Shown: one piece after another, positions 32,679-44,824 of the stretch
Position numbering within the stretch: the first letter of the stretch is position 1
How the letters are laid out: every line of letters starts with the position of its first letter
Assembly (NCBI GenBank): GCA_021234155.1
Contig: JAJEKV010000017.1
Location: forward strand, 20,156,501 to 20,220,500
Direction of reading: 5' to 3'
DNA length: 64,000 nucleotides
DNA from: Isoetes taiwanensis
Lineage: Eukaryota > Streptophyta > Lycopodiopsida > Isoetales > Isoetaceae
Made by a program: the position numbers and the translations under genes
The notes under the pieces: model-generated
Seen by the model: the letters and a program-made list of their open reading frames with translations, nothing else
The model's database searches: none
What the model was told of the DNA's origin: nothing

Positions 32679-35395
32679 TGTAGTTTGGTAAACATATAGC
32701 ATTATTCAGATAAATGTCAACATGATAGGTGCATCCATCATACCCTTTTTTTTTTTTTTATTACAATTATTAAGTTTATGTGGGTTATTTGACCTATGGA
32801 TCGCAGAGATTACTGTTCATAACCAGTCATAGTAATTTGTAACAATAGTTGAAGTATTTCTTCTTAAATGAATAGCATAATTATTTGCATATGACAATGG
32901 CAACAAGATATTCTTACAGCAGTGACCAAGTTTGCAGAACATTATGAATGGCAAAGTATGGGCATTATTTGCACGTGTGGAGCTTAACAAAAAAATCATG
33001 GGCGACCTCAAACATGGGTAAAATTTGTTGACACTTGGTTAACATATGGTTGTTTTGTTTTGTTGTGTAAGGAAAATGGATAAATAATGGGCCAAAATGT
33101 TAAAACTATGAAGACAAAATCTAGAGCCAACGTGGCTTGACAGATGAGATTTTTTAGGGCAAAACTGGAGCACGCTTCTCCAATTCGACGGATGTGTTAT
33201 GTTCTAAAGCCATTTGATTCGTATAGACGGTAGCAAGTGCAGGCCGGTGGCTTAATGGCTCTAGAGATTGCAATAATATGGAGGCTTTCTCGGATGTTTT
33301 GATCTGCTCAAGTCCATAAGACAGTGTCGATTATTGCTGGGTTTTTGGCTTTGCTTAAAATGAAAGAAAGGAAATCCGAATGTTGCAACCAGCATATGCA
33401 TGGCAGCCTTGCATATTGTGTTCGTCAGTAGAAAATTGCCAAGGAACTCCTTATGGACTCACTGAATCGTTGATCAATCTGCAAGAGCCCACTAGGAAGG
33501 AACAAGGAGATGGTAAAAATTCGAAATCTATGGAAGGCACCCCGGATGCACCCTTTATCAAGACTACAATGGCATCTGCACAAGGCATTAGCACTCAAAT
33601 TCGAACCCATCAGGTTGGAATTTACTTTTTCTTATCCTCTTATAATTCTAATGATGTCTTTTTTATGTTTGCATCGCATGCAGTCAAATGATAGATTAGG
33701 TGCAGACCTGCCGTAAACACTACTAAATATGATAGATTCAGCAAGTTATTATGCAGCTATTTACATTAGAAAAAATCTCTGAATCTATTATGCTTTATTT
33801 AAGTCCTCCTGTTAATTTAGTTTGGTGGCCAAGTTCTGGAAGTCTATGTTGACTAGTATACTGCATTGAGCGGAATATCTGAATCTTAGAACAAATTGAA
33901 TTATATGAGTTACAGATGGCAATAAGGCATTGGTTATGTTATTTCATTTTAGCAAAGCTATATGAGTCCCTTTGCTGAATAGCTAGTGGACTGAGGTCAA
34001 TTAGGAAATTGGATATTGGTTTTTGTCCCTGTATATATGTACTTTGTCTTTATTCTCTGATTTGTAATCTGGAAGTATAGCATGTGGTATTGCCATGGGT
34101 GCTTGAATCATTTAAGTATCCTTAAAGATTTCTCCAATAGGTTCTGGCATTACATTAATGTCATGGCTTGAATGATCTGTGGGAGTTGTGGCTTTAAATA
34201 AACTGATCCTCTAAATGCGTAGCCATGTGTTATAATGGAAGCTTAAATAATGTGACTGGCTGAAACCGTGTAGTTTCAATGCACGCATCTGCATCTTGGT
34301 GTCCTCTTGGCAGAGGTAGGAGTTTCCTTGTTGCTTTGGGCTTGCTGCATGTTGCTATAAGCCTGCTGCACATCCTTTTATGTTGGCTGCAGATTGTTTA
34401 AACTAAGATGATAATGGCTTTGCTCCAGGAACCATACACAGTCCTAAGTAGTAATGTGATCCATTGTGCTGATAGACAAGGTAACAGACGGTAGTCACTT
34501 TGATTGTCTGTAGAAATAAAACAGGGCTATAAGGCTTTATGGTCTTGCTGGATTCAATTTGGTCTTTGAGTATGTTTTAGCACCACCATAGACTAGGGAC
34601 ATGGGTCTCTTTGCCAGAAGTGCTTTGGTGACAAACTATTATTTGTAGGTGAATATATTAACTGTGTGTAATACAGTACACAACGGCTGTCCTGAATAGA
34701 TTCATACTTGATCATATGCATCCCTCTTAATGCTTAATTGCCTAAATGATTAGAAGGGCAAAAAACAGGGTAAGCCCGTGCTAATGCACAAGACTGGACC
34801 TACACTCTACTTTAAATTTTTAAACATGCAAGGTGAAGGGCGATAAGCTCAAGAAATCTAAAGCTTACCTGTTAGTGACTTAGGCTCTTACCCTTCTTAG
34901 GCTAACTGTCCTCTGGTTTCACTGCAGGTAACGGGATTTCTTGCTCCTGTGTATGTTTGTTCACATTATATCAAGTTTGGATAAGCTTACAAGATATGAT
35001 AAAGGAAGTTCCATGCTGAGATACCTTTGTAATATTGGATTTGTTTTGAGATCTAATGTTTTAATTCTTGAAGGGCAGTACATTCTTGATTCATGTGGCC
35101 TGCGAGTTATTGCAGTAAGTTTAATGGATTAAGTATGCTGATCTCTGTTTAGAATATCAGAAATCTTCTCTTGTAATGTGACTATTTTGGAAAAACAAGT
35201 TTCTTTGGCATTAATATCGGCTTTAAGTTCAAATATTCTAATTGAGAAATATGTATTTATTGTTGAAACTGTAACCATGTTATGGCCTAAGTTGAAATTC
35301 ACCTGTTTTAAACTTAGGGCTGCTAATTGTACCTTGAAAAGGTCTTTGCAAAAGGTCTTGGAAAGGTAGAAAGTCTGTTTGAACAGGTTTAAGGG
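32679..35395. other. Intergenic stretch with exon-like open frames
   Basis: The open frame 33380-33612 (MLQPAYAWQPCILCSSVENC, then a polar Lys/Ser-rich part ending THQ before a GTTGGA donor-like site) and a short open segment after TTCACTGCAG (34928-35130) have the look of exons. I cannot assign them. The remainder is AT-rich without a visible gene. A decayed GCCCGTGC-TAAT-GCAC hairpin lies at 34778. Confidence 0.4.
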
Positions 35396-36680
35396 TTTTT
35401 TTTTTTTGAAGGCAAGGATCTGTATTATATTCAAAGGATAAACATTTTACATACATACAGTTGAGTCCAGAGCTACTACCACTTCTCTAATCCATGAGTA
35501 GTAGTCTAGACTCTGGGCCGGTACTATTAGCACAACTCTCAACTTCTTCTCCGTAGGATACTACAGGAGAGAGGACTAAATTCCTAGACCCAGAATGATA
35601 CAAGTAGGGCCAGTTACTAAACAAGAACAACCCGGCCTCTTCTCCAATTGGGTACTATGGGAGCAAAGCTCTTGTCTTTCCACATGCCCCAAAAGCATCA
35701 TTGCTTCAAAAATGTGGCCCTCGAGATAGAACGAAGAAACCGGACCTTAGGGCGCAAGCGGCGGGGAAAGGAACAAGCCGGATGCATTGATCGCCACCAA
35801 GCTAGAAAAGCAGGATCCTCTTTATGCTCCACCACCAAGATAGTAATGACACGGTCCAAGTGCTCTACGGTACTATAGGGCGCCCCCGCATGAGGCACTC
35901 ACCTTCTTCTCACCAAACAAACCGGCAAATGGCACCACCAGCTAGAATCACAGCAGACATGCGAGGTCCATCTGCATCTAGTCATGCAGGTCTTGTCTTC
36001 CTGCAAGACCAAGACAATAACATTTCTAGGGTCTCCCGCCCACTAGAAGTCATTAGCACAAGAACTGCCCCATTCCTAACTAACAATGCACAAGCCACCC
36101 CTTGCTGGGAAAGGGGAGCACGGGTTCTGCTAATCGTTAGGCACAGCAACCACGTCGTCTTCAATACATTTGCAATAGAAAATGGTGAAGTGCTTTCCTT
36201 CTGTCCACGGCCTGGTTCTTGCAAACAATAACACCAGCAATAAGAAAGATTACAAACTCGGTACTAAGGCTGCCATCATCTTCTTCTTCTTTGCCATAAT
36301 ACTCTGGGGAGGCGGCAACTCTTTTCGGTTCAATCGACTAGCCTTAAAGAACTCATCAATGTATATTCTAGCGGGAGACTCTACTCAAATTTGTTGCGGC
36401 CCTTCTTCTTACATGTCCATTAAAGTACTATAGTGGTGCTTTCATTCTTTTCACGAAAATCTGTACCCTTCTCACAACAAAGACTAGGAGCTTACAAGAA
36501 AGCGGACACTGCGTCCGGAAAGTAGAGCTCTTCATTCAAACCTGACACAACTAACACGAGGCACTACTCCCATAGCGGAAACCTTGTGGAATATGCATAA
36601 ACAAGAAGCGGAAAAACCAAGAATACTAGCCTTGCTGTTAAGAACCACCATTACATCGATTTCTAGGGAAGAAAGCTTTC
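35396..36680 (-). mobile_element. Retroposed segment with poly(A) tail
   Basis: On the minus strand the segment ends with GAATATAATACAGATCC, GCCTTC and a run of twelve A (T-run at 35396-35407). That is the 3' end of a retroposed transcript with a poly(A)-signal-like AATATAAT. Base composition is higher in GC and very even across 35.4-36.7 kb, unlike its flanks. Broken minus-strand frames (35698-35898 and 35982-36224) give no recognised domain. The upstream limit is set only by composition. It could be a LINE 3' part or a processed pseudogene. Confidence 0.45.
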
Positions 36681-38134
36681 CTGGTTAGATGCCTAGAAGG
36701 GATCGGAAGAGTGGAACTTCGGCTGCTCGAATGGATCAGACAGCCCAGTCCCCAAATGCGCACTTATCCCAGCGGCCCTCCGGTTGGTTTGGCTTACCGA
36801 CTGAAAGCGGAGGCGGCCATGGCCGTCCCGCCTTTGCCAAGAACCGCCGCCATATGGCCCGTTATCGGCCAAGCCTCCCGAACCTCTCCATGTACTACCA
36901 CTGCACTCCATCCATCATACCTAGTCAATATATTTAGCTATATAGTGCATCTATTATAAGCTTTCATACGGAAATAAGTTAAATGAACAACCATAATGTT
37001 CCGTAGCATCTTAATCGATCCTTCCAAGGATGCAATTCCTTTAAGAAGCACACCTAATTCTTGTGTATGATAATTAAAACCGGGTCTATCTAACAATACG
37101 TCTAAATTACGATTATTGTTAAATAATCACGACCTAAAAGCCTAGAGTAAAAATAATAGTACTATCGGAGGTAATGTATCCGATATTATCATAATGTTAC
37201 TTCATAAATATTACCTTAAGGTAATTACATTAATCGCTTCAAGTTGCTCTATGTATGCAGCTTATGTTACTATACGTACAGGGTTTGCTTGCCTTAGCCA
37301 AATGGTGATATTAGCGAGGATGAGACCATCTTAAATGGTTATAAGCATGTCCATAGGGCGATGATGAGATCAGCGGGGATGTTCTCTAGCGTAAATCCTC
37401 TGGACCATGGTGCACTGAAGGAGGTCATACATAAGGTAGCACCAAATCATGGGCAATGATAGGATCGTCTTAAATGACCCTTACGCTTAAACCCTTGGGC
37501 CCATGATCGAGTGCAAGATTTAGAAAGGTATACGCATTATAGGGCGCTGTCTCCACGGCCACGATGGAAGAAGCATCCTCTTCCTACGCCAGGAGATTAG
37601 TCTTGCATCCATTTAGGAAATTAGTATGGGTGGTTCCCTCATAACCAACTCTAAATTAATATTCTAGCGTGGTGTGAACCCAGGACGCCAATGAGAACGA
37701 AGAACTGGCGACGGAGTCGCATCACGAACACTTGTTATACGTAACTCTAGAGTACTTGTAATTTTTTCTGTAAGCTAGTAAGTATGTAATTACATACATT
37801 GTCGAATTAATACAAGAATTCAAGGTGCGGAGACTTGCAACACACATTTTGTTATAACGTGTTGCAAGGCATGTAAAGTATCTTTGAATTAAACATTATT
37901 TTGTGCTAATATGTAAAATGCACTACGGTGCTTAAATTCTACGATGATCATAGTCATCTTGTTAATATTTTACCTCCTATAATATGGAGTTCTATACGCT
38001 ATTAAAATGAATTTAATAATAAAACTAACCCCAATGCTGAGGACAGCATAGACCCTTATGTTACTTCCCATTACCTCTTTAAGGTGGGGAGACGACCTTA
38101 CACTAATCTTGATGCTGAGAACAACATCATTTCT

Positions 38135-38160
38135 AAGGTGGGGAAAATGTGACGTTCCAC
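38135..38160 (+). other. Polypurine tract and putative LTR start
   Basis: AAGGTGGGGAAAA (38135-38147) directly precedes TGTGACGTTCC (38148). Plant Ty3-type elements commonly show a polypurine tract of this kind followed by a TGTGA or TGTTA LTR start. A related AAGGTGGGGAGA lies 60 bp upstream. The LTR end was not found. Confidence 0.35.
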
Positions 38161-38357
38161 GTATTTATACGCCTTTTGGGTATAAATACATGACACATCA
38201 CTATGAATAATTAATGGTACACTAATTATTCTTAAGCTAAGGTTAGCTATGTTAACCATTAATTATTAAAGTGGAAACCTAACCTTAGCCCTAATTCGAA
38301 ATTAGGGCTTAACCTAAGAATTAAAGGGGTTTAATTATTAAAGTAGACTAGAAACGT

Positions 38358-38985
38358 GTGCCCGGCGATGCCGGGCATTAGTCCTGGACGTGTGGAATGG
38401 CTAGACGTAATGGACTTTATAGGTGCAATAAAGAGCTACAAAATGTAATTATGCCTATAGATGTAATAGAGTGCCAAGTGCGAGCGAAGGGTTGTAGATG
38501 AGATGTAATCGTGTATGTAGATTCAGGGTTCCTAGGCAATATAGAACTTGGTAAGCCACCATGTTGGACTTCATCTTTAAGAGTTGTAATTTACTTGACA
38601 CATAATCATGATATCTTAAACCCTAAACATAAGCACTAAACACTAAATTTGTGGTAATGATGACATGGTTGATAGCATTGCATGTCCATCTAAGAGATGC
38701 TCTATGTTCATTGGCATTCATGATGTGATAAATTTTAAAGCCCTAAATGCTCAAATCCTTAAACCTTACACCTGTAGCTTAACACTAAACCCTAAAAGAG
38801 TGATTTTTCAAACATGTTTGACATGTTCAATCATTTAGTACTATTATCTTGGGCCAGACAGTGTGACAGCGATGCATGTCATTAGTCTTGAGCATGTGGA
38901 AGGTAGATGTAATGGAGTTTACATGTGGAATAGACGGTTGTAGATACTAAGAGTGGAATGGAGTGCTTATGTAAGAACTCCCACC
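38358..38985 (+). repeat. Diverged direct repeats 512 bp apart
   Basis: About 100 bp starting near 38358 (GTGTGCCCGGCGATGCCGGG, CATTAGTCCTGGACGTGTGGAA) aligns with sequence starting near 38868 (GTGTGACAGCGATGCATGTC, CATTAGTCTTGAGCATGTGGAA). The hairpin GCCCGGC-GAT-GCCGGGC exists only in the first copy. The similarity is clear but old. Confidence 0.6.
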
Positions 38986-39042
38986 GTTTTCATTCTCCAA
39001 ATATGTAAGAACTCCCAAATCCCACCGTTTTCATTCTCCAAA
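38968..39042 (+). repeat. Tandem duplication of about 38 bp
   Basis: ATGTAAGAACTCCC and CCACCGTTTTCATTCTCCAA occur twice in tandem. The second copy has an extra AAATCC inserted after ACTCCC. Confidence 0.9.
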
Positions 39043-39946
39043 TCTTAAGACTGCTATGTTACGCTCTCTATACGTTCTAATACATGAAAGCACAAATTCA
39101 TTTTTAAATTTAGCTGTGAAGAAAGTAAACCCAAATAGCTACCATAAATTGTATTTTCTTAATGGGACGGATGGTATTTTATTATAGTGTAAAAATTGTC
39201 TCTTTGACGTGAATAGATACAAATAACTTACATCCAAGCTATTTCTTCAACGACATGACTTTGGAATGCAAGCACCAACATCTATTCACTCATGCATGGG
39301 CCTTGTTGAATTGTCTAATGCAATACATGCATAATTAGTATGAAAGAATCATGACTTTTCTCCTCCAAGTTATTATTCCGGGTAGGATGGCTTCTAATCC
39401 TGATGGCATTATAAACGAAAACATAGCATGCTTCAGATAGTAATCTTGCAATATAGTAACCTGGAACCATCGTTTGCGCACAAAAAATGCAATGACAAAC
39501 ACTGGAAATATGCTATTTGCATGGGCTAATAGTTTCTACTTCTGCAAATAGAAAAGCTTGATATCGAGAAGTCACATCCAATGTCAAACTTATGCTCAAA
39601 CTTAGTAAAGGACATAAAAAAAAAGAGGTACAAAAATGCAAAACCTGCTTAACAACGTTTTAAGGGCCAAATACAGATGGTGACATTGAATACAACAAAG
39701 CCGTAACTCTTAATTCTTACCTCATTGCATGTTTTGGTGTTCATGGTATCTAATGGAAAAGTATGCAGGAGCTTTGCCAAAAGAATAAAAGTTCAAGAGT
39801 TTATTGAGTAATTTACCGAGATGTCTAATATAAAAGTACTCTTTTGTCAAAGATATATCTGACTATGGGTTCTATTTTAAAATGTTAAGGACTTTGCAGT
39901 TAAAATATTCGTTAGAAAACAAAAAGCAACCAACTTCTCACATTAA

Positions 39947-40016
39947 TTTAAAGAGTGCAGAACATGCACATATGAATACACTTTAAAGAGTGCAGAACAT
40001 GCACATATGGATACAC
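39947..40016 (+). repeat. 35-bp tandem duplication
   Basis: Two consecutive copies of TTTAAAGAGTGCAGAACATG, then CACATATG(A/G)ATACAC, differ at one base. The sequence is non-coding. Confidence 0.9.
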
Positions 40017-41429
40017 TTTGTCAACCGTATTCATATTTGCTATAACTGATATGTCCCTCGACAGCTATTTCTCTTTCTGAATTTTTGGTCTTCCCCTAGA
40101 TAATGGCAAACACAGGGGGCATTGATTTCAAACTTAGCAGCAGCGCCTATAACTTATGTACAGGAAAGCCTCATTGTTGCAAAGTTATCAGTATATTGTT
40201 ATGAATGTGCTAAGTAAAGCCATCTCCAAATGAAGATGCCATAGCGAAATCTGTTACATAGACAACAAAAAGCAGCAATGGCCTTTGTCTATCGATTGGT
40301 ATGGACATGTACTTCGATGGTAAATGAGGTTGACAATCACCTCCTATTGAGCACCTCTTGCATGGAAAAAAGACTAATATTTGAAACTGAAGGATGCTGC
40401 AGTGACCTGAAGTATTGAATGGGACTATGCTTCAAGAGTAATACCTACAGCAGAAACAGAAAAGAGAAAATAAATGTTAGACAAACCTCCAAAATATGAT
40501 CTAGCACCCATAACAAAAGAATGCATTTTCTTTGTACATGTCAAAAAGCTTGGTTGACTCTAGATTAATATGATTCAAAAAAATGATTCACCTAATCATT
40601 GAGAAGATTAAATTGGTTGAAGAAAGATGGGGCAGTTCTACCTATTGAAATTTCACTTGGAGCGATTATTCACTCTAAACTGTGACTTCTTGCTTGGGTC
40701 GTAATCATTGTTAGAGAAGTGTAGTTCCCTTTTTACCACTGCTCGCTTAGTCTTTTTGGTGTTATGAAAGAAGAAAACAAGGTTGCAAATTAAACGGGAG
40801 TGTTGCAGCACTCCCGTTTCAAAGATTCCTTTAGAAAAAGCACGGCACTTCAGAAATTGGGCTTTTTTAAGAAAGGTTCAAAGTTTCAGGAGTATCAGTT
40901 TTTTTTTTGGCCTGTTTTTGGGGCACTCTTTGGACAGGACTTTGGTTTTTTAGAGTTAAGCACATGAAAATAGCAGATTTGAGACATGAGCACGTAATTC
41001 ATTAGAGGTCGATGTACAAAAAACACAAATTTAGTAAACATAATAATAATAATTTCATTACTGGTTTTGTGTTATATCAATAATGGCCAATAATGGCAAT
41101 AAATAATAGATGTCAATCGGTAGCCACAACAAAATCATGGGAGATCTAAATTAAAATCTTCTTCATTCTTCTTTCTTTGCTCGGCTTGACCCGGTTCTAA
41201 CGTTTCACCTTTCTCTGGTGACTTAGGCTTTTTACGTGTTGGTGGCTGCTTCAGGTATTGTAGCTAGAGCAACTTCTTTCATTTCTGCAAATGTAACCGT
41301 CTTCAAAGAGCTCGTAAAGGATTTGTATCTCCGAAGATGTCATCTTAGCAAAATCGAGTTAGACTTTGCCCCCAACTCTTGATTAAATGCGGTAGAGTTG
41401 GTAAGGCGAGAAAGTCTCATCTTGATGAA

Positions 41430-42270
41430 CTATCTGACCTCCTTGTCAATGTCATGACTACACAATTCGCCCTTCTTAAGTGCACAAGCAATAGTTGTGC
41501 ACCGAGGAAAGCAGCGTCAAGCACCCAATCTCTGGGCGTGAGAACATGTCGGAAGATGGTTAATAAGTTCTGTGGCTTTGGTAGTGATTCACTATTCTTC
41601 CTTGTGCACTAGGGTCGGCAACCACGTAACACATTTGGAAACTCCAACACGTTTGAAAAGTTCGGCATGCGGCTGTGTTGAAGTGTTCCATTATCGTTTT
41701 TCCGTCGAAACTCAATAAGCCACGTGAAGATATTCAACCTTACTTAGCGGACGCGGGCCTCCACCATGGTAATTAATATTTGTTTTGTACCTAAGGAAAT
41801 TAGAAATCTGAAGGATTTAAATGCTGACCAAAAGAAAGCGTATTTAGGAATAGAAACTCCAAAAAAATTTAAAAATACTACGGTTGTAACTAACAAAGAA
41901 AACAAAGGTAAGGAAAACAAAAGGACTTGTGTATTCGAATAAGTGCCACAAACATTTTCATAACCAGCTTGGGCAGGGCCCGGACAGTGATTCTTGGCGG
42001 CTTCCACAAGAACGGATTGCATGCTTGAGTGAAATACAACCGACCTCAATGTTTTGCCGTTGTAATCTGCTTTATGCCGTCGTGGCGTTAAACTCGAGAT
42101 TTTTTAAATGGTGATTAAATGCGTGGCGGTTGTCTTTCGGCTTAAACCCATATGGAAGGTCGGCTACTACCAAGGGTAAAATCTTGGGGCTTTTATCGAT
42201 TCGGTTAATTTGGTGCAATCCGCAGGTGTACAATAGAGAAGAGGTTATTTTGATCGAACATTGTAAACCT
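41430..42270 (-). pseudogene. Beta-class DNA amino-methyltransferase remnant
   Basis: On the minus strand the translation gives ILPLVVADLPYGFKPKD at about 42165-42115, resembling catalytic motif IV (D-P-P-Y type) of DNA N6-adenine/N4-cytosine methyltransferases. Further downstream comes LPKPQNLLTIFRHVLTPRDW at about 41590-41535, then VLDAAFLG and, after a one-frame shift, TTIACALKKGELCSHDID at about 41510-41455. The latter match the K-P-x-x-L segment and the S-adenosylmethionine motif I (VLD-x-F-x-G-S-G-T-T) followed by the acidic D-I-D. Motif IV before motif I is the beta-class order. Stops, frameshifts and a non-homologous segment (about 41744-41960) make it non-functional. It lies in the same island as the palindrome array and DUF7869 copy 2. 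Whether it belongs to that element is inferred. Confidence 0.62.
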
Positions 42271-42660
42271 CTAAGTAGTCGGAGGGCCGAGAATCGAACA
42301 TCCTTTGTCGCGGCGTCCTCTCCTCTCGTCTTTGTCATACCAAGTGCATGAAGCCCTCGTGCGGTCTTTGTTTTTCTTTTTGCTTTCTGCAAAAAGCGTC
42401 TTAGTAACAAGAAAAACAACAATATAAAAACAAATCAACATACCCGACCTTCAAAATTTGGCATCTTTGCACAATCCTTTAAATGCGAGGTTGCGATAGG
42501 ATAAAGCTCCTTGCACCTTTCATTTTGTCAACATTTAATTGCTCCATTAAGCGGGTTTGACATGTGATGACATTTTTACGGTTTGTAAGACCACACAAAT
42601 GTTAGAAGGAAGAAAACTAATAACAAAAGCAACAAAAGATCTACTAAAAAAGCGAAAGCG

Positions 42661-42850
42661 AAGTGTATTAGGAATACACTTTGGGTGGAGAACTCTACCC
42701 AGCTCACCACGATTGCCAAAGTGTATTCGAACTTTACAGCTTTTCGTGTGGGAGCCTAAGTGTGATACAGAATACCCTGTCTCCCGTGAGGACCAAAGTG
42801 TATTCGGAATACACTTTTCTCACACAGCCCAAGTCTTCGGAATACACTTT
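42661..42850. repeat. Dispersed TGTATTCnGAATACA palindromes
   Basis: Full palindromic copies lie at 42661-42681 (AAGTGTATT-AGG-AATACACTT) and 42795-42818. Half copies lie at 42716-42730 and 42836-42850. Further single sites occur near 41930, 43174, 44621 and 45372. They are the same motif as the dense array at 44825-45073 and are confined to 41.9-45.4 kb in what I could see. Confidence 0.85.
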
Positions 42851-42961
42851 GTATGTCAGCGTCTAAACCAGTTTTTCAAACTACACTTGTCCCTACCAAA
42901 CAAGAACCCAAAGTGGCATTCTTACTTGTGGAGCTCCTTGGACATTTCTTGAGTAAATTCT

Positions 42962-43288
42962 TTATCGACAACCTTTTTGCAGCGACCTTGCTAATATATC
43001 CATATCTGTGAAGCCACGCATTTCTGTGATTGTCATTTCCTTTTTGGGGGCGTCGGATCCTTTTTTTTTTCGGAGACCTTGCCTTTGCTTTTCAAATCCT
43101 GCCTTTCGAACATGGTGAATATTTCGTTTTGAGGTCCCAAATCTGGAAAGCGATATCGATGGGAGAATTTGTAGGTGTATTCGAATACAAAAACAACACT
43201 CGCCATCTCTGAAGGCTATTTGGAACCGGTTATCGTGTGGTATTAGAGGTTGCCGTTTGTTAGCCTCGTCATATTTGACGGCCTCCAC
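42962..43288 (-). pseudogene. Basic minus-strand open frame, unknown
   Basis: A 108-codon frame with KKKGSDAPKKEMTITEMRGF runs on the same strand as the methyltransferase remnant and upstream of it. It may be part of the same gene or another gene of the element, but no domain is visible. A palindrome copy (43174) lies within it, which argues that part of it is non-coding. Confidence 0.25.
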
Positions 43289-44190
43289 GGCCTACGCTTC
43301 CTTTAGTTCAATGAGTATTGTGGCTTCTTCAAATCTTCTCCATATTTTTCTTTAAATATCATATATTATGTGCATGAACACGATTTTGTCCACAAAGCTC
43401 ATTTCAGGCTTATATTCGTTGTCGGCATTGTGTGTGTTGCAGCGATTTTGCTTTCCTCGTCAATCGGGGGCCCGCGATAAGCGACCACGAACACGAGAGA
43501 GATATCTTGGGTTGTTTTTTTTCTTTGTACAAGCTGTCTCCTTGCTTTGAAGCGTGGTTTCCCCAAAGGACATAGTGCATGTAAGTGTCACGCATTTTCT
43601 CTGTAAGTAGTCAGCGGGGTCCATGCAGCGTGTTCATCAACAAAAGAACAACAATTGGAACAACATGGGCATTGGGGTTGCTCCTTATTACATCCTTCAA
43701 ATTTCTTAAATGGTCGGCATAGATTTTTGAACTTGAGAGGCTCACGGCTTCATTCTTGGTGCTTAACCCTCATTGGGAGTTCTTGGCAAGTAAATTACCC
43801 CTTGAACATACTTGTTAAGATTTATTTGTTCCATCCTCTACGAGGTCTTATCCACCTTTTTCTTTAATGGCCACCCGGGGCCTTGCCCTTTCCTTCTTAG
43901 TTTTTGGTTGTTCCTCGGCGATTTCAACAACAATCTCCTGTACCTTAAAAGCTTCTTTGGTTCTTTAGCGACTATCGTGTGCCTTGGCTGCTCAAGTTTT
44001 TTGTGATCTGTGAGGGGTTCTTCCTCGTCTTGTTCCTGGAACCTTTGTCGATGACCTCCACTGAAGAACTAGCGGTAGGTGGTGATTGTGACCTTTCTCC
44101 CATCGATTGCTCGGACTCAGCGATAGGAAAGTCCTCGCTTGTCTTTGGAACAAACACCAGCAATTAATGAACCACGGCCTTCGTTTTTGC

Positions 44191-44568
44191 TTAGTGTGAA
44201 AAGAATTTGTCTGATCTTTGGTGGTTGCACATTGATAATTTTAAAGAATCACGATGTCCACAATAATAAAGCCTTGGGGTCTTGAAGGAAAGCCTCCCAC
44301 GACCTCCTTGTCCGGCAACATCGAGGAGACATCTTTTATTGTCCCAAGGTTGACAAACTCGGGTCGGCGTACCTTTTGTTGCCGGCAATTTTACAGGGCG
44401 TGCAAAGCGTCGGTGTCTTGTATTTCCATCTGCACCCACAGTCACGAACCCGCTGCGTTTGAAAATTCTAAATAAATAGCGGGGCTCGTGTAACATCGGT
44501 GTGCCACGAGGGTGTGGGCGTTTAGGCTTGTGAGATTTCTTTGGCGCCCTCTTGCTTCCTTCTTCCAC
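44191..44568 (-). pseudogene. Basic minus-strand open frame, unknown
   Basis: The 125-codon frame is rich in Arg, Lys and Pro at the start (KRAPKKSHKPKRPHPRG) and has Cys/His near the end (LYYCGHRDSLKLSMCNH), which could be a remnant of a zinc-binding module. It points away from the palindrome array, divergently to the plus-strand DUF7869 copy. A Ser/Pro-rich frame at 43972-44163 continues on the same strand. The family is not recognised. Confidence 0.3.
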
Positions 44569-44824
44569 CTTTGAAAGCGTTGAAAACTACCTTGTTAAGA
44601 CAGAAATTCAAGCGAAAGTTGTATTCGAATAACATTTACTAAACTTGTGCCACGAAGCCGGAAAAGCGGGGAAAACAAGCTAAAATATTGTCACTCTAAG
44701 TCATGTTTTTTGTGCCTAAATTGGACTACTTAAGTGGTATTTTTAACCTATAAAATGGTATGTTGCAGCTAAAAGTGTGTCATCGTAGTGCAAAAAAAAA
44801 GCGTTCTAATAATTACAAGCAAAA

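Larger units (their letters stand above)
36681..41430. other. AT-rich repeat debris, no gene
   Basis: No open frame of interest is present. An LTR-retroelement-like polypurine tract AAGGTGGGGAAAA followed by TGTGACG is at 38135-38154, consistent with the start of a 3' LTR, but no pol remnant could be read upstream. Telomere-like words (AAACCCTAAA, CACTAAACACTAAA) are scattered at 38600-38800. Short tandem duplications are listed separately. Confidence 0.45.

Noticed and set aside
34770-34800. GCCCGTGC-TAAT-GCAC block, similar to some plant Helitron ends
   Set aside because: The right arm is broken (GCACAAG) and the following bases do not form a clear CTRR-T border.
36689-36960. Overlapping open frames on both strands with Pro/Gly/Arg-rich translations
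   Set aside because: They are short, GC-driven and without a recognisable domain; an organellar-insert origin was considered but could not be supported.
38360-38385. Hairpin GCCCGGC-GAT-GCCGGGC followed by ATTAGT, resembling a Helitron 3' end
   Set aside because: The last bases are TTAG rather than CTRR, and the diverged repeat at 38868-38985 continues across the supposed terminus, so it is not an element border.
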